From: Prunella strophiata | Taxonomy: Eukaryota; Chordata; Aves; Passeriformes; Prunellidae | Length of the DNA stretch: 64,000 nucleotides | Direction of reading: 5' to 3' | NCBI GenBank assembly: GCA_036583965.1 | Contig: JAZBQD010000015.1 | Coordinates: forward strand, 72,838,330 to 72,902,329 | Part shown: piece by piece, positions 22,907 to 35,406 of the stretch | Layout: every line of letters starts with the position of its first letter | How positions within the stretch are numbered: position 1 is the first letter of the stretch | Position numbers and translations under genes: made by a program | Notes under the pieces: generated by a model | What the model was told of the DNA's origin: nothing | What the model saw: only the letters and a program-made list of their open reading frames with translations | Database searches by the model: none

Positions 22907-23374
22907 TATTATAAATAATATAATAGAATATAATATAATATAATATAATATAATATAATATAATATAATATAATATAATATAATATAATATATATAATAT
23001 ATATAATATAATATAATATAATATATATAATATATATAATATATATAATATAATATATATAATATAATATATATAATATAATATATATAATATATATAAT
23101 ATAATATAATATAATATATATAATATAATATAATATAATATATATAATATATATAATATAATATATATAATATAATATATATAATATATATAATATATAT
23201 AATATAATATAATATATATAATATAATATAATATAATATAATATATATAATATATATAATATAATATAATATAATATAATATATATAATATATATAATAT
23301 AATATAATATAATATAATATATATAATATAATATATATAATATAATATATATAATATAATATAATATAATATAA
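22907..23374. repeat. A/T minisatellite of mixed 5-bp and 9-bp units
   Basis: After one G at 22926 the DNA is pure A/T for 448 bases (22927-23374). It parses almost perfectly into two units, TAATA (5 bp) and TATATAATA (9 bp). The first 70 or so bases are TAATA only. After that, single and double 9-bp units alternate with runs of one to four 5-bp units. The long minus-strand frame of I, L and Y residues that crosses it is an artefact, because the repeat lacks in-frame stops. Such DNA melts easily, can form hairpins or cruciforms, and is expected to vary in length between individuals. Confidence 0.95.
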
Positions 23375-24327
23375 CTATCCAGTTAACCTCCACTGATCAT
23401 CTCATTGTCAAACCACAAGTAAATTAAGAAAACTATAAACAAAAATTGCTCAAAATACCAAAAGTGTAATTACTAATGAGAGAATGCACAATGAAACAGT
23501 CTTCAAAATCCATAAGGAAAAGTATTGACTATTGCAGCTTGAAATCAGAAAAGGGATCAAAACATTCACAAGGTATTCCTTCTTCATTAGCCATGCATAT
23601 TCATACATATCACAGATGGCCTTGAAAATAGTTGCAAAGGTATTTTTCCTGCCCTGAAACAGTTTTTGTATATGATAGCCTCCCCTGAAAGATTATTTTA
23701 AAATTAATTGTTGGCTATGTTGACCTCTAATTACATAGCACAGAGGAAAAAAGGTAATGCAGTGTAATTAATAATGAAAGCCCTATTTTATTCTAAAATA
23801 TGATGAGAAAATAACATATTCTGGGCTGTTATCAACGTGTGAAATGTGTTGTGAAACTTATTATATAATAGCTTTCCATTTTTTTTCTTAAAATATTTAT
23901 TTGGGAAAAAAGAATTGTACATAAAATTAGTTTTCTTTACATTACTTTGGTATTTTATTGTTAAAGACAACTATCATTGTTTACAATGGCAAAAAACTTC
24001 ACAGGAGTTGTATATCAAATGTCCAGCAATGATTTTAGGAAATTTGACTTTTTGTTTGGAATTAGGTTTGATAATTCCAATTTAAAAAAATATTCATTTA
24101 TTGTTCTCCAAAATATCTTTTTCTTATAAGTACCAAGTGCAGTTTTGAAAATACATCTTACATGTTAACATATATAAATTAAAATATTGTTAGCATACAA
24201 TTGCAGTACTTAAATCAATATATGAGGTATAATAAATAATACAAATAGATAAGATTTTCAACATAACTAGTAACTCGAATTTTGTTGTTATTTGGGCTCT
24301 TAGTTGATTTTCTTTATGAGGACTTAC
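23375..24327. other. Unique AT-rich non-coding DNA
   Basis: Nothing identifiable. AT-rich, with short frames only. Confidence 0.55.
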
Positions 24328-24461
24328 CTTCAAAGTGTATTTGCATGTTACTTTCTGAAAATGGACCTGTTTCATCTCTTTCCTCCTTATTTGGACCTGA
24401 CTTGGGTCACATAAAAGCTGCACATTGCCTTTGAGTTCTTGAACATTGACATAGATTAAAG
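24328..24461 (-). other. Candidate internal exon, minus strand, 134 bases
   Basis: On the minus strand a long pyrimidine tract (CTATCTCTCTCCCTTCTTCC, then TTTCATCATTTGGTAG) ends at 24462. It is followed by 134 bases and a near-perfect donor, TTGAAG/GTAAGTCC. Only one of the three frames is open across the whole segment. It gives two bases of a split codon plus 44 full codons, starting LIYVNVQELKGNVQLL and ending VTCKYTLK, so it would be a phase-1 to phase-0 exon. I do not recognise the protein. No second exon of the same gene could be shown. It may be a coding exon, a non-coding RNA exon, or a chance match. Confidence 0.35.
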
Positions 24462-27400
24462 CTACCAAATGATGAAAGGAAGAAGGGAGAGAGATAGTGA
24501 TAAGAACACAGAACAAAATTAAGTATTAGTCTTTAAAATAATTTTATAAGACAAAGAAAATTTTTTCAGATCAACTGTTAAAAAAGATACAATGATATGA
24601 TTGAATGAATTCTAAATAAATTGTAAAAAAATTCTAGATTCTTCTTTGACCAAAAATGCTGAGACAGTGGGGAAGCAAGGAACATATAGGTTACATAGGG
24701 GTGTGCTATGATTAATTTCAGTAGATAATGTAACCCATGCCTGGATAGTCCATACAAGTTGTATGACATGGAAGAGGCAGTCTGTGTTGTTAAGGACTGA
24801 GGAGAATAAACATTCCACATAAAAACTGAAACATTTGGAAACATGTGAGAGACTTAATTGTATGCTGCACATAGGTTCATAATGGCAAACACGGTATGAA
24901 AATGAGAGAGAGTGGATAAAATGAGAAATTTGAGAACCAGGAGCTTATGGACTATTTTAGTAGTAAAAATTGACATCCAATTTCCCCTAAAAGCAACAAG
25001 AGAAAACACTAATGTACTGTTCATGTTCTCAGGGCATCTTTATAGGTAAGGCTGTATCTTTATGTCAAAGTTTGTATCTTAAAGTGAAGTTCTATAAGCC
25101 AATCAGCGGTTGTTTTCAAAAATGGGAAAGACTACCAAAACAAATTGAGAACATTTCTCTAATGCAACATCCTCAGCATTTTAGATGGCTAGCTGTTCTG
25201 CTGGCTTTCTGCAATTGTGCATCATATCTCAAGAGAAGAGTGTGGCTTGTTAGAAGCAACATTTTTGCCTAAAAGTACAGATTCTATATTTCTAACATGT
25301 TATTCTATGTTTGAATACTAGCAAAAAGTGTAACTTGTTAAACATTATGATGCTTTCCCTCCCTCCAAAACTACAAAGAGCTGGGGGGGGAGAAAGTAAT
25401 TCATAAAAAGCAGAAACTGAAATATTCTGTCCCAGTATCTGGGTTTCTGATTGACTGGGCAGTTTTAAAAATTTTATAACCTCAATATCTAACAATAGAA
25501 AACAACTTGAGATATAACTAAAAACTTTATATAAGTCCAACTCCAAATTATTTTGTGCAAGCATAGTAAGAAATGAATATCATAAGGCCAGCTGACTTAA
25601 AAATGTTTTACACAATGAGAGGAAAATTTCAAATCTCTACTTTAGAGTAATCTGTCTTTCTGTTCCCTATGTCTTTAACAATGGGTCAGGAGACAGTGTT
25701 TATTCATGCTTCATCATTGTTTTAATTTGAATGGCCAAAAAACTCCCAAGTTATTAGTTGCTTTCCTAATTTTTTAGGAAACTGTATTCTGATTGCAGAG
25801 GATCTGATGCTGATTTGGAGCATTCCATCTCTTATGTAACCACATTTAGCTCTTTTTTTTCCTTCATTGTCAAAAATATTCAGATCCAAAAATCATCCTT
25901 TCTATAAGGTCAAAATTTTCACCAATTTTTTTCCACCTGGCTTTTTTGTCCTTTTTATTGATGATTTTCCTGTAGCACTTATGGTGCCTCTTTCCTGCAT
26001 CTTTTTTCAGAAATAAAGCAGCTAAGTAAAAAGACCTTTCAAAAACCTCCTCACACCAGAAGCACCAGTATTTATTTTCAGATATAAAGTCATTCCAACA
26101 AGAATAAAACGTTTAATGATATAAGGTTTAACTATAGAAGAATAAACGGTTAGAAACCTAATCAGTTCTATAGCCATTGCATTGTAGTCAATCTGTGACT
26201 AAATTCTGTTGCAACTTACTTGGAATCTTAAGAAATATCTGCATTGGAGAAAGGACTGAGATCACATCTTCAAAAACACTTGGGGATTTTGTTTTGTTCA
26301 TTTTTTGTTGCTTGCTTGCTTTTAACACACGTAAATGCCATTAATTACTTGTTAAACACCTAGTTCATGATACAAACTAATCTGTTCATGTTTTAGGTAG
26401 TCTTCATTTATCTCCTAGTGAATCGGCAGCTCTAATATAAGAAAGAATCTAAATAAAATCTCTGGAGTAAAATATTCAGAATCTTTCTCTGGCAGCACAT
26501 AATTTGCCAGTCACTGTATATTCTTCTCTAGAGCAACCTCAATATTCTTTTTAAAGCTTATGAAAATATGCAAGTAATCAAGTAAATTTTCATTAATGGG
26601 GAAAAGATTAATCAAATCAGAACAAAAAACTTATAATAGCTAGGTAGATGTAAAATTATGTTTGGTGGTTTTTTGTTGGTTTTTGTCTTTAATTTAATGC
26701 ATTGCACTCTATGGAATTAGCAAATTAAGAGATCAAAGGAAAGCCCCTCTCAGCAGATAAAAAAATGTGAAACATGAACAGAGAAATTGCTATTTTGTGG
26801 AGACATACCTGAGTGGAAGCAAAAAGGACAGACACAATAAAGAGCCCAAATAAATGAAATGAAGAAGTAGATATGGCAATATGTTCACTCAAGTTCATTT
26901 GCCTTAGCTAAAAGACAATAAAGAAACAAATAAATGCTTTGTATAACTATTTTAGCAGTTAGACCCCTAAAAGAAGAATGCAAAATTTGGTGACTTGGGC
27001 TTTTCTATGTCATTTTATTTTATTTGTGTGATTTTTTTTATGTTGCCATATGAACTTCTCAAGCTGGATTTTTTTTTGATGTGTAAAATAACTTTAAAAT
27101 GAAAGTCTGTGTTTACTGCAAGCCTCCATTTTTACAAGTTATTTTATTCTTTCATAAAAAATGGCTGATACTTTGCTTGTTTCATTACTTTTGGTAATGT
27201 GACAATTTTAATTAAGTATGGTATTGCAGCAATCGAGGGGAGCACTAAAAAAACACAGACAGATAGAAGCTAGTAAGGTTTTATGTCACCTAATTTGTAG
27301 CAAAGACCAACAATTCACTTTGCCAAGCAGTGATAATGTGGCTTGCTTTTACTTGAAAACACTGCTAACTGCAAGTAAGATAAATTCTCAACAAATACTG

Positions 27401-30400
27401 TTGATTTCTGTGCACCACAGCATCTACATACAGAGTACTTTAAAATTCAGCTCAGTTTTTGGCAAGCTTTTTGTACTATAGGAAAGTGTAGTATGTGAAA
27501 ATATTAATAGACTTGGATTGACTGATGAAGGAGGAATTTCTGAGCTCAGAGTTCAGTTTTTGTTATGTGACCCCTTTTTGCCCTTAGTTTAAATAGTGGA
27601 TAAATAATATGATGTAATCAGATAGCAGGAACAAATGTGAGTGTTGAGTTGTTAATCCTAGAGGAGAAAAACTGAAGTAAAATTAAAGGGATGACAAAAG
27701 CTTTGCTTTTTTTGGATAAACCTTAGTCATTCTGCAACTCAAGAAGATAATATCAGACATAAAAGGCCATTTTAAATTTTCTCCTTTTGAAGATGTATTC
27801 ATTGATGAAGAAAGAAAGGAAAGAAAGGTACTTGATAGCACTGTGCAGGTTCTTTCCTATACGTTGGACATTCACTTAGTGCACTTTCCCATTCTGGAGA
27901 ATTTAGGGTTTAGTATTTTCAACTTCATTCCAGTATGTGGTTCTTGAGACAACAGCAATGCTTCCTTTTTCCTATAATCTATTTTTGCATAATTGTGATG
28001 AAATTATTTTTCATCCCTGGAGCAAGAACGGCTGTTTTGTGATCGTTCAAGCTTATGCATCTTTGAAGAATATAACCATAGCTGAGAAATTTTATTTGGT
28101 AACATTCTGAGCAGTGATGTTGTTTTTCCTTTGGTATTTAGGTTAGCATTGCATATGTTTATCTCATTGAAATAAGTCAGGAATAGTCATCAAATCATTA
28201 ATCTGAACAGGTTATTTATACTTTTTCAATCATGGACATTTCTAACAAACAGGTAAATAAGGCATGATTAGCAGTCCAAATGATTAAGAATTGGGAAAAG
28301 ATTCTTTTCTAGCCAAAAATAAACAACAGACAAAGAGCAGTTCCCTTGACATAATTATTCATTTCTTCCTCTTCATCTGAGGAGTGGAAGTTTAGTAAAG
28401 CTACATGGCTATATTTTGATTATTTGGGCCGCAAACATAATGATGGGAGAAGTTCTAATATTGTTGGGCCCTATTTACACTGAGTTTTTAGGGACCTGAG
28501 AAGGCAATTCTTGATACTGGAAACAATAAAAAATTAGAGTAAATAGGGAGGGGTATGAGAAAGAGCAAAAATATGTGAAAACAAAGCATCAAATAAGGAC
28601 TTTGTAAGTTAGAGAAAATTCTGTAAAATTAAGGGAGACAAATACATTGCAAGGAAGATGATTGGTCAAAAAAATGAATTACCAGGAAAAAAATTGTAAA
28701 TAAGTAGCATAGATTAATACATATCCATAGGTAGTTTTTCCCTGACAAAAAAAATATAAATGTAAAAATTGTAATAAACAAAAATGGAAATCATTTTACT
28801 TTGGCTAAATTTTCTGATGTGATTAGTACACTTAAAGATTCTTATATTAGAGTAGAAGTTTTACAGTGATAGTACTATGACACTTTTAGTTTCTTTTTAA
28901 GAAAATACATCTGTTCATAAGTTTTCAAGACTTCTGTATAAGGGCTTACTTCAAGGGAAAATGAAACTTCCTGAAATTTATAAACCCAGAAACATCTCTT
29001 TCTTGAAAATCAAAGAAATCAAGTGCACTATGAACATGAAATAACAGATTTAAGTAGCATGATATGTTGTATGGCCACAAATCAAATCTCTGATAGACAC
29101 AATTACAAAAGACTCAAAGTGAAACAAGAATCTGGAAGGTCATTATCTTCAGCCAAATTCCCAGCATTAAGAAACTGAAGAATAGTGCTTTGTAGGTCAA
29201 ACATTGTCCCCATACAGAGGCTTAAATATTTTAGGGAAGTTAGAAATCATTTAACGGGAAGATAAAGTCTTGATTTGAAAAACTCATATATGACTCATCT
29301 GGTATTATTCCAAAAAGATAGTCTTCAGAAATCAAAGAGTAGAGATTCTTAGCACTAGAAATAACAGCAGGGAAAAAAATAAAAATCATGCACAGAAAAA
29401 TTGGTGGATAATAATGAATAAATCATTGACATGATTGTACAAAGATTTCTCGGGGGATTTAGGAATTAAGCACATTCAGAAATCAGCAACAATTTAGTTA
29501 AGAACTTGTTTAGTTCCCCTACCAGTATCTGCATAAATATAATATATGTCTGTTTTAGAATCAACATTTTTTAATTCCCTTACAGGCTGTCCCACAAGGT
29601 TTATATCTGTTTCCTTTGTTCTAGGTTAATTTCAAGACAATATCTTTTGTCTTTCCCTCATTATACTTTCCTTATCCAAGTTTCTTCCTAGTCCACTTCT
29701 GAAAGAATTATGCCTGGTGGATTTTCTTTCAGAAATATAAGTAAATTGAACTAAGATGAAGCTATCTCTTGTAATGGCATAAAAATGGATAGCACATCTC
29801 ATAAATGTACTTTTATTCATATATATGTTCATATGTATTTTTCCATAAAAGTCTTTTATTTTTTATCCCTGTTTGTTTTGGATTTATAGATCCAATGACA
29901 CATCACCTTCTGAACTTTTTCTCCACATAAGGACAGTTATTTGATCCCATTACAACACCCAGTGTTTAGGGGGGGCATTACTGTTTTCCACTGCTGCATT
30001 TTTTTCAGATCATCAGTGCAACCCCCAGCATGAGGTACAATCTGTCACATGGAGACAACCCCTGTAGGGCACAGACAACACTGTTCCCAGCCAGGGATGA
30101 TGTTGCATTTCATCTCAGCCAGGCTTCTTGTTGCCCCTAGGACAATGCAGCTGCATAATTACTATTACACATGTCACTTCTTCTAGGACACATTACTGAA
30201 TGTTTTTTGACTAATGTTGTGGCTAACACCTCTGTAAAAAACATATTAGAATTACACTGTGTCTTTCTCTTGGGATTTGATGCTAACTGGAATGCTTGAT
30301 GATCAGGAGTATACTGCCACACATATTAACATGAGAAACTTGTGCAAACATAGATGGAAGTCTCCAATCACTTTTTCTTGCCATTTCAAGTCAGCATCTG

Positions 30401-33400
30401 AATACCCAGAGGTTATTTTATTAGCTTATGTGTAAGTTGCTTTTCTCAAGGAAAACAATCCTTCAGATGCTCAGAGTAAATGGATTTAAAAATTAAAGTT
30501 ATGCATACAGACATCAGGATTTACTGCAGTTCTGAATCAAATCAGATTGGTACTTCTGAAGTACCTGTGCAAGCTTAAAAAAAAAAAAAAGCTTTAAAAT
30601 ATATTAGATAATTCATTTCAAAGGAAAGAAGTATAGATTTATTTCATATTGTATTCAAGACCATAAGAAGCACAAAAGTCTGTCACTTTTATCATTGGAA
30701 ACAATAATCTTAATCATTCTGTCACCTCCAGATTTCAAGACTGGATCTGGCTGTGTTGTAAATTACTTACAAATACTAACTCAAGCAGAAAGAGTGCTAG
30801 TAAGAATCATATATTGACACTTTCCACCTGTTATCAACAGGTAACCCATGACAAAGGGTCTGTGCAAACCAGTAAAGAAGTAAATACAACTTCTAAGGCT
30901 GAGACATAAAATAGTAGGACCATATATCATGCGGTAGTCAGCAAATGCCTAGGTCATGAAGTAAAAATAATGAAGAAGTATAGACACACGGCAAACTTTG
31001 TAGGTAATATGATGTAATTTCAAGTAATAGTATTGAAAATTTATTACCCACAGAATTATATTTTTTTTTGTGTAAAAGTTTTCATATGTTCTGTCCACAA
31101 AATTGGGATGCTAATGTCCATTGACTAAAGTATTTCCTGTTACGACGTATGTCAACTCCCAAGTCAGATCCAAAATATTTGGCAAACATTTTATTAAGCT
31201 GGGGTGGTTTTTTGGACCTTTTCAAAGTCAATAGCCAAAATGTCTTCCTACATTTATGAAGAACTAAATGGAAAGGAAATCTCTCTAAGGGAAGCCTTAG
31301 CTAGAAATGCCCAATGTCATCACAGGCATTGGTGTTAGGTTTTTTTCAGCATGAGTTCTTCATTTCACCTACTTTCATGTTTAGTATATTTTTATGCATG
31401 TTTGCATCAATGTAGTGTTTTGACCATGTTACTGAAGCAATGGTTATCTTCTGATACAATAAGGTACCTCTTTTTTCCAGTGGTTGCTGTGACGTTCTAA
31501 AATTCATGATGTATCATGTATTTACTTCTGAAATAAAAGGTAAAATCAAGACTGATTTATTAGGTCCAGGATCACTTCCCAGCAAGGAATATAGGTTAAT
31601 GTGACTATGATACATTAGGAACTAGGACAGCATAGCATAAACAGGTCTGTGTAGTAAAATAATTGATACAGGACTCAGTGTATGCACTGTGCATGTTTGT
31701 TAAGAATGGGAGAAAGGTGTGGACTTCACACCCAGGGCTGAATGTTCATAGCTGATTGAAGAACATTAGGTGCACTCCTAGGGCACATTTTTCAATTTAT
31801 TTTCTTCTGGAATTAATCAAGTTTGTGTGAACTGCAACTACTCTGTGATATCAATCAAGGCATGAGAAGCAGGAAAACTTAGGAGTTTTACTTGAAAAGC
31901 ACATTCCTGGTGCAAATTTACTGCACTAATGTACACATACAACATACTCTGTTGTTTTTATCCTCATGATATGTGCTAAAGTTCCAAAGTAAATCGATAT
32001 CTGATTTGTTGGTGGGCAAGTAAAACTTATCTTCTTTTTCAAGTAAATGTTCAAAAAGTTTTAAAATCAATTGTCATTCTAAATATTTCTGTCCAAAAAA
32101 CATCCTAATGAATTAAAATTTAAAGGATCAGTCATGCAAGTTTTATTTCAATGCATTGGATTTTTTTCTGGACTGAAATGATTAATTCACTTCCAGTTAT
32201 ATTCTGCCTAGTGAAGATATATCTGAAAAACAACCTGTGTTCAAAGAACTGTTGGCATGGTAATTTATTCTCATTTAAAATCCAAATTATAGCTCATGAG
32301 GGATCCCATATTCAGGGGGGAATGCCCTAAACTAAATTTAGATGAAGACAGAAAGAATTCTGTTTTCAATATATAAAAAGATTATGATCTTAAATTTGAA
32401 CTAAGCTGTTTTTACTAAAGATCTGGAGGACAAAACCTAATTAATTTATTACTTTGGAAACTTTCTCTGGTAATATAATAGATAATATATAATTTACTGC
32501 AAAACTTATTATTCATTTATTAATTTTAATTATTTTACCTAGGTGAGTGGATTATTTTTAAACTTTTTTTTTTAAGAAAAACTTTTTTTTAGCAATTACT
32601 GAGAACAGCTATGACTAATTGTATTTTTAAGGCCATTTTGTGACTTGGAATTCAAGCTGGTAACAAAAAAGCATAACTCATTTCATCTTAAGACATTTTA
32701 GATCTAAAAGTCAGGGTAGTTTTTTGCATAAGTGAGAATCCTTTACAAATGTTAGTATTGTATCAAAGTACTAATGAAAATAATTGCTTAGACATTTATT
32801 AAAAAATCAGGCAATACGATTCTTGCGACATTTTGTTAAAAGAACAAGGATGTAGAGTTAAACAATTCACCATTACCCCACTCCTTTGACAGTTTCTCAC
32901 TCTTGTACAGGGAGGTTGTAAAATCCTAGTAATTCTGATTTGTTTTATTTGATGCCTAGTTTGACAATTTCCATGTAGAGCTTTAAGTTAGGAGCAAGTA
33001 ATGAAACAACTAGGGGTTTGGTCAACTACTGTTTTACAATAAATTTGGTTTATTTTTCTTTTATTTTACTCAAAGGTGAAAGATGCACCATTTTGTCCTA
33101 AGGTCTGTCTAATACACTGACTTATAGTGAAAGCATAGTAGTTGTCATGAGATTTCATAAAAGAAAACTGTATATTATTATTAAATTAAGATAAGTCTTA
33201 TGGGCAGTTCCCAAAACAATTTAGTTATCACACTGATGTCAAATTCGTTTACAAGTTTTGTGTGCATCTGTCAATAATGTAATCTTTAAAAATGCTGTTC
33301 TTGTGAAACCTTCTGTTGGGTGGCTATCCCCTTCAGACATGCTACTAATATTTCTTTTGGCACAGAACTAAAAGGCAGGGGAAAATTTATTGTATTCTGA

Positions 33401-34640
33401 CATAACTTAGGTGATTTATGTGGATATCTCCATACAAGGCTCAAATGTGCAAAGAGCATATTTTAAAGTAATGAGCTATACAGTGATCTCCAAGCTGAGA
33501 ACTTTTCCTTCCTATTCTCCAGTAACACTTTGACTTGACCCTATAATTACTGCCATATATAAGCAATAGGTAGAAGCCACCAACAACCAGAGGTAATACT
33601 TCAAACAGGAAAGATGGAGCAGTGTCCAGTAACTGTGAAGTGATTTGAGGGAAATTAAAATAAAGCGCAGCTTTGTAATTGAGGTCAAGTTATCATAAGA
33701 ACTTTACACATACTGAATTCTCTGAAAAAGATGAGAAATGTTTCTAAACCTTTACATTTTTAACTAAATATTGCTATGCTAGTCTAAGGAATAGTGCTAC
33801 ATTAAAACTCTAGCGTTAGGGAGGATTTTTAATTATTAATTCCCGAGTTTGATTTCTACATCTCAACTTTGTGTGGCTATTGAGTCTGTCTAATATTTTA
33901 TCAACAGGTTGTAGATATTCCAAAAGGGCAAGATTTTAAATTCTAAATGACTTATTCAGAAATTCTTTTTGGAAGCAAGAATACTGTGAGCATACTTAAT
34001 GACAAAAAGTATTTGGTAATACAATGCATTCAGGTCTCTTTATATGTGTAATCAAAGGACAGCTTTAGGTTTTTGCACACTGTAAAGTTCTTTCAGTCAA
34101 AATTGTATAGAAAATCTAATGTTTCATGGTACCATGAGGATTTCCAGGGATCATTGAGTGTGATCCTTAGTTCACTCAAATTCATGGTTAAAATTAAAAA
34201 GACTGATACTGACCTGCATAAGGTCTGAGCCAATCATAAGATCTGACCTGCAAAGGATCATTGCCAACTGCTTTTCTTCTGCAACTGTATCATTTGAATT
34301 TGTCTTACATGATACAAGAATAATAATGACTGGATATACTGAAGTCAAATCTTATCCAAAACCCCTCAACTTTGGGTTTTATTTTATTAAAATGCTTAAA
34401 CACAGTAAAGTCTGCCTGTCTTCAGAGCATGGGATATGGGAAAATTGTTCAGACATTTTCAAAGTTGCAAATCTCTGAACTATCTACTTATTTTTAGTCC
34501 TCTTAAAAGACTACTTTTTTTGAACTTGTTCTTTTTCCCCTGAATGCTAATCATGTACCTGGCACACACAGCCTCTGACATACACATTCGCAGCTGTTTT
34601 AACACACTAAATCGTTTAGCCATGTTTCCTTTTATATATA
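24462..34640. other. Ten-kilobase unique AT-rich stretch without genes
   Basis: No gene, LTR or CR1 fragment is recognised. Short A, T and TTTTG-type runs occur throughout (for example 30579-30592 and 31063-31071). Frames do not exceed about 110 codons and none has a recognisable domain. GC-richer patches at 29930-30130 and around 31720-31790 remain unexplained. A whole-genome alignment would be needed to see conserved non-coding elements. Confidence 0.5.
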
Positions 34641-34770
34641 AAGAGGTATAATTTGTGCAAATGCAATTTAATAAGCAGACTAATTATAATTTGCACATTT
34701 AGAAATACACTAAATTTTGTTTCTGTTTCAATTAAGTAATTGCCTAATTATTCTATAAACAGAATTAGCT
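34641..34770. promoter_or_regulatory. Candidate regulatory element with inverted octamer-like sites and TAATTA cores
   Basis: TGTGCAAAT (34654-34662) and its exact reverse complement ATTTGCACA (34689-34697) flank a 26-base spacer that contains CTAATTATA. Each arm is close to the POU octamer ATGCAAAT. Further homeodomain-type cores follow (CAATTAAG, GTAATTGC and CTAATTATT, 34729-34752). The cluster resembles vertebrate developmental enhancers. In AT-rich DNA such words also arise by chance, so confidence is low without conservation data. Confidence 0.3.
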
Positions 34771-34879
34771 AACATAGAAGGAACCAAAAATGCAAACAGG
34801 AATTAAATCATTCACTAAACAGTTCAGCAAAGTGAAAGGCACTGCATGGGCTCTTTTACTATTTCCAGCAATGTGTTCT

Positions 34880-35406
34880 TGTTAATGCCCTGATTCAACA
34901 ATCCATTTATGTGTCTGAGCAATTTTCAAGGCCCCAAGGGTATTGCCAGCTCTGGCCAGCCAGTGTCCAACCCCTGGGCTTCCTCGCCATGCCCACAGCC
35001 CAGGACCCAATGTCAGAGCCCAGGGGCCAGCAGCCCCTGCCCCAGTGACCCCACAGCAGCAGGGCTGGTCTCCAGCTCCCCACAGCCCTGTCCCTGCTCT
35101 GCCACAGGCCCAGATCTGAGCCCAGCCTCTGCCTGTCCAGGGCTGGGGCCTGCCCCCATCCCTCCCAGCTGCCCTGCTCCAGGTTAGGCAGTGGCACAGT
35201 CCCTGGATAGCCACACCCTGCCTGGACATGCTCAAGAGAGCCCTTGTTGGGCAAGCACCCAGCCCCAGGTCACTGCCAACCCCTGAGCTGTCCTGCAGCA
35301 TTCTCCATGGTTGGTGGCTATCATCCAGCACTCCACAGGCAAAGTCACCTGGCATGTCCCTAACAAAATGTAAGAGAGGTCCCAGACGTAGCAATGTAAC
35401 TTAACA
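34880..35406. other. Isolated GC-rich, CpG-poor block, possible old LTR
   Basis: About 500 bases of clearly GC-rich DNA sit inside AT-rich flanks. The plus strand is C-rich, with repeated CAGCCC, CCCAG and CCAGG words, and CpG is almost absent. The block starts TGTTAATGCCC and ends GTAACTTAACA, so its edges form a six-base inverted repeat TGTTAA/TTAACA, as LTRs often have. The flanking five bases do not match as a target duplication (GTTCT and GGAAG). The 170-codon minus-strand frame through it is rich in G, W, L and A and shows no domain. Alternatives are a degenerate minisatellite or a retroposed fragment. Confidence 0.4.

Noticed and set aside
22599..23393. 264-codon minus-strand open frame rich in I, L and Y
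   Set aside because: It is the translation of the A/T minisatellite, which happens to lack stops in that frame. There is no start or splice context and no domain.
26215..26275. 19-base microexon-like segment on the minus strand
   Set aside because: The donor and acceptor motifs are reasonable, but the segment is too short and unsupported. Such pairs are expected by chance in 64 kb.
34882..35394. 170-codon minus-strand frame
   Set aside because: High GC reduces stop codons by chance. Composition is skewed to G, W, L and A, and no domain is visible.
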